Below are positions 5,783 through 5,857 of a DNA stretch of 5,857 nucleotides, piece by piece (within the stretch, counting starts at the first letter, position 1; every line of letters begins with the position of its first letter). The stretch is from an uncultured Spartobacteria bacterium (GTDB lineage: Bacteria; Verrucomicrobiota; Verrucomicrobiia; Chthoniobacterales; UBA6821). A program made the translations under genes and the position numbers. The DNA is taken from assembly GCA_903831635.1 (NCBI GenBank), contig CAIKYN010000054.1, positions 1-5,857 on the forward strand, in the 5' to 3' direction. The notes beneath the pieces are model-generated. The model ran no database searches. It was not told where the DNA came from and saw nothing but the letters and a program-made list of their open reading frames with translations.

Positions 5783-5857
5783 TGGTGCCAGTAGCAGGAT
5801 TCGAACCTGCGACCAAGGGCTTATGAGTCCCCTACTCTACCGCTGAGCTATACTGGC
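5783..5857 (-). tRNA. tRNA with CAU anticodon, elongator tRNA-Met (tRNA-Ile2 possible); CCA encoded
   Basis: Read on the minus strand from 5857, a 75-nt cloverleaf ends in encoded CCA. The acceptor stem GCCAGUA/UACUGGC is a perfect 7 bp, with A as the discriminator base. The D-arm is GCUC-AGCGGUA-GAGU, the anticodon loop is CUCAUAA (anticodon CAU), the variable loop is 5 nt (UGGUC), and the T-arm is GCAGG-UUCGAAU-CCUGC. It is not an initiator: position 1-72 is a G-C pair rather than the bacterial mismatch, and D-stem pair 11-24 is C-G. The anticodon stem GGGGA/GCCCU has a G-U pair at 27-43 and an A-G mismatch at 31-39, next to the loop. CAU can also be the lysidine-modified isoleucine tRNA. 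The variable region resembles E. coli tRNA-Ile2, but the acceptor lacks the C4-G69 and C5-G68 pairs associated with TilS recognition there, so Met is favoured. The 5' end coincides with the window edge; the promoter lies outside. Confidence 0.9.

Noticed and set aside
5365..5826. Long plus-strand open frame opposite rpsT, giving a Leu-rich 153-residue translation
   Set aside because: It is the complement of a Lys-rich ribosomal protein gene and runs on into the tRNA; S20 on the minus strand is unmistakable.
5783..5857. tRNA 3' end as an integration (att) site
   Set aside because: No integrase gene and no repeated copy of the tRNA end are present in this window; the flanking rpsT is intact core sequence.

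Overview
This window reads as ordinary, well-preserved chromosomal housekeeping DNA from a moderately GC-rich bacterium. The protein styles (a homocysteine methyltransferase/MTHFR fusion, a Lys/Ala/Pro-tailed S20, the cmk variant) and the lack of Shine-Dalgarno cores would suit the Planctomycetota-Verrucomicrobiota-Chlamydiota group, most likely Verrucomicrobiota. That placement is impression-based and not proven by any single marker here.

Plus strand, about 1-5280: six genes run in one direction with very tight spacing. They are the 3' end of aroA (EPSP synthase, shikimate pathway), cmk (cytidylate kinase, 8-nt gap), plsC (1-acyl-glycerol-3-phosphate acyltransferase, ATGA overlap with cmk), an ABC-2 exporter ATPase (41-nt gap), its membrane permease (19-nt gap), and a fused homocysteine S-methyltransferase/methylenetetrahydrofolate reductase (19-nt gap). 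The layout suggests one transcription unit, or at least heavy read-through, joining aromatic amino acid, CMP/dCMP and phospholipid synthesis with an efflux system and methionine/one-carbon metabolism. The ATPase and permease clearly form one transporter; the rest look like co-transcribed core functions.

Minus strand, about 5857-5314: a CAU-anticodon tRNA (elongator Met most likely, Ile2 possible) is followed 43 nt later by rpsT (ribosomal protein S20, with a Lys-rich C-terminal extension). The unit ends in a strong intrinsic terminator whose RNA has a perfect 12-bp stem capped by C(UUCG)G. It converges on the plus-strand unit.

I saw no insertion sequence, CRISPR array, prophage, toxin-antitoxin or defence genes, and no clearly new system. 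The points most worth a second look are an A9 run at the end of the ATPase gene that contains an in-frame A-AAA-AAG slippery heptamer (both slipped frames have meaningful outcomes), the absence of a Shine-Dalgarno core before all six visible start codons, the tRNA-rpsT dicistron with a G-free leader, and local variations in Cmk.
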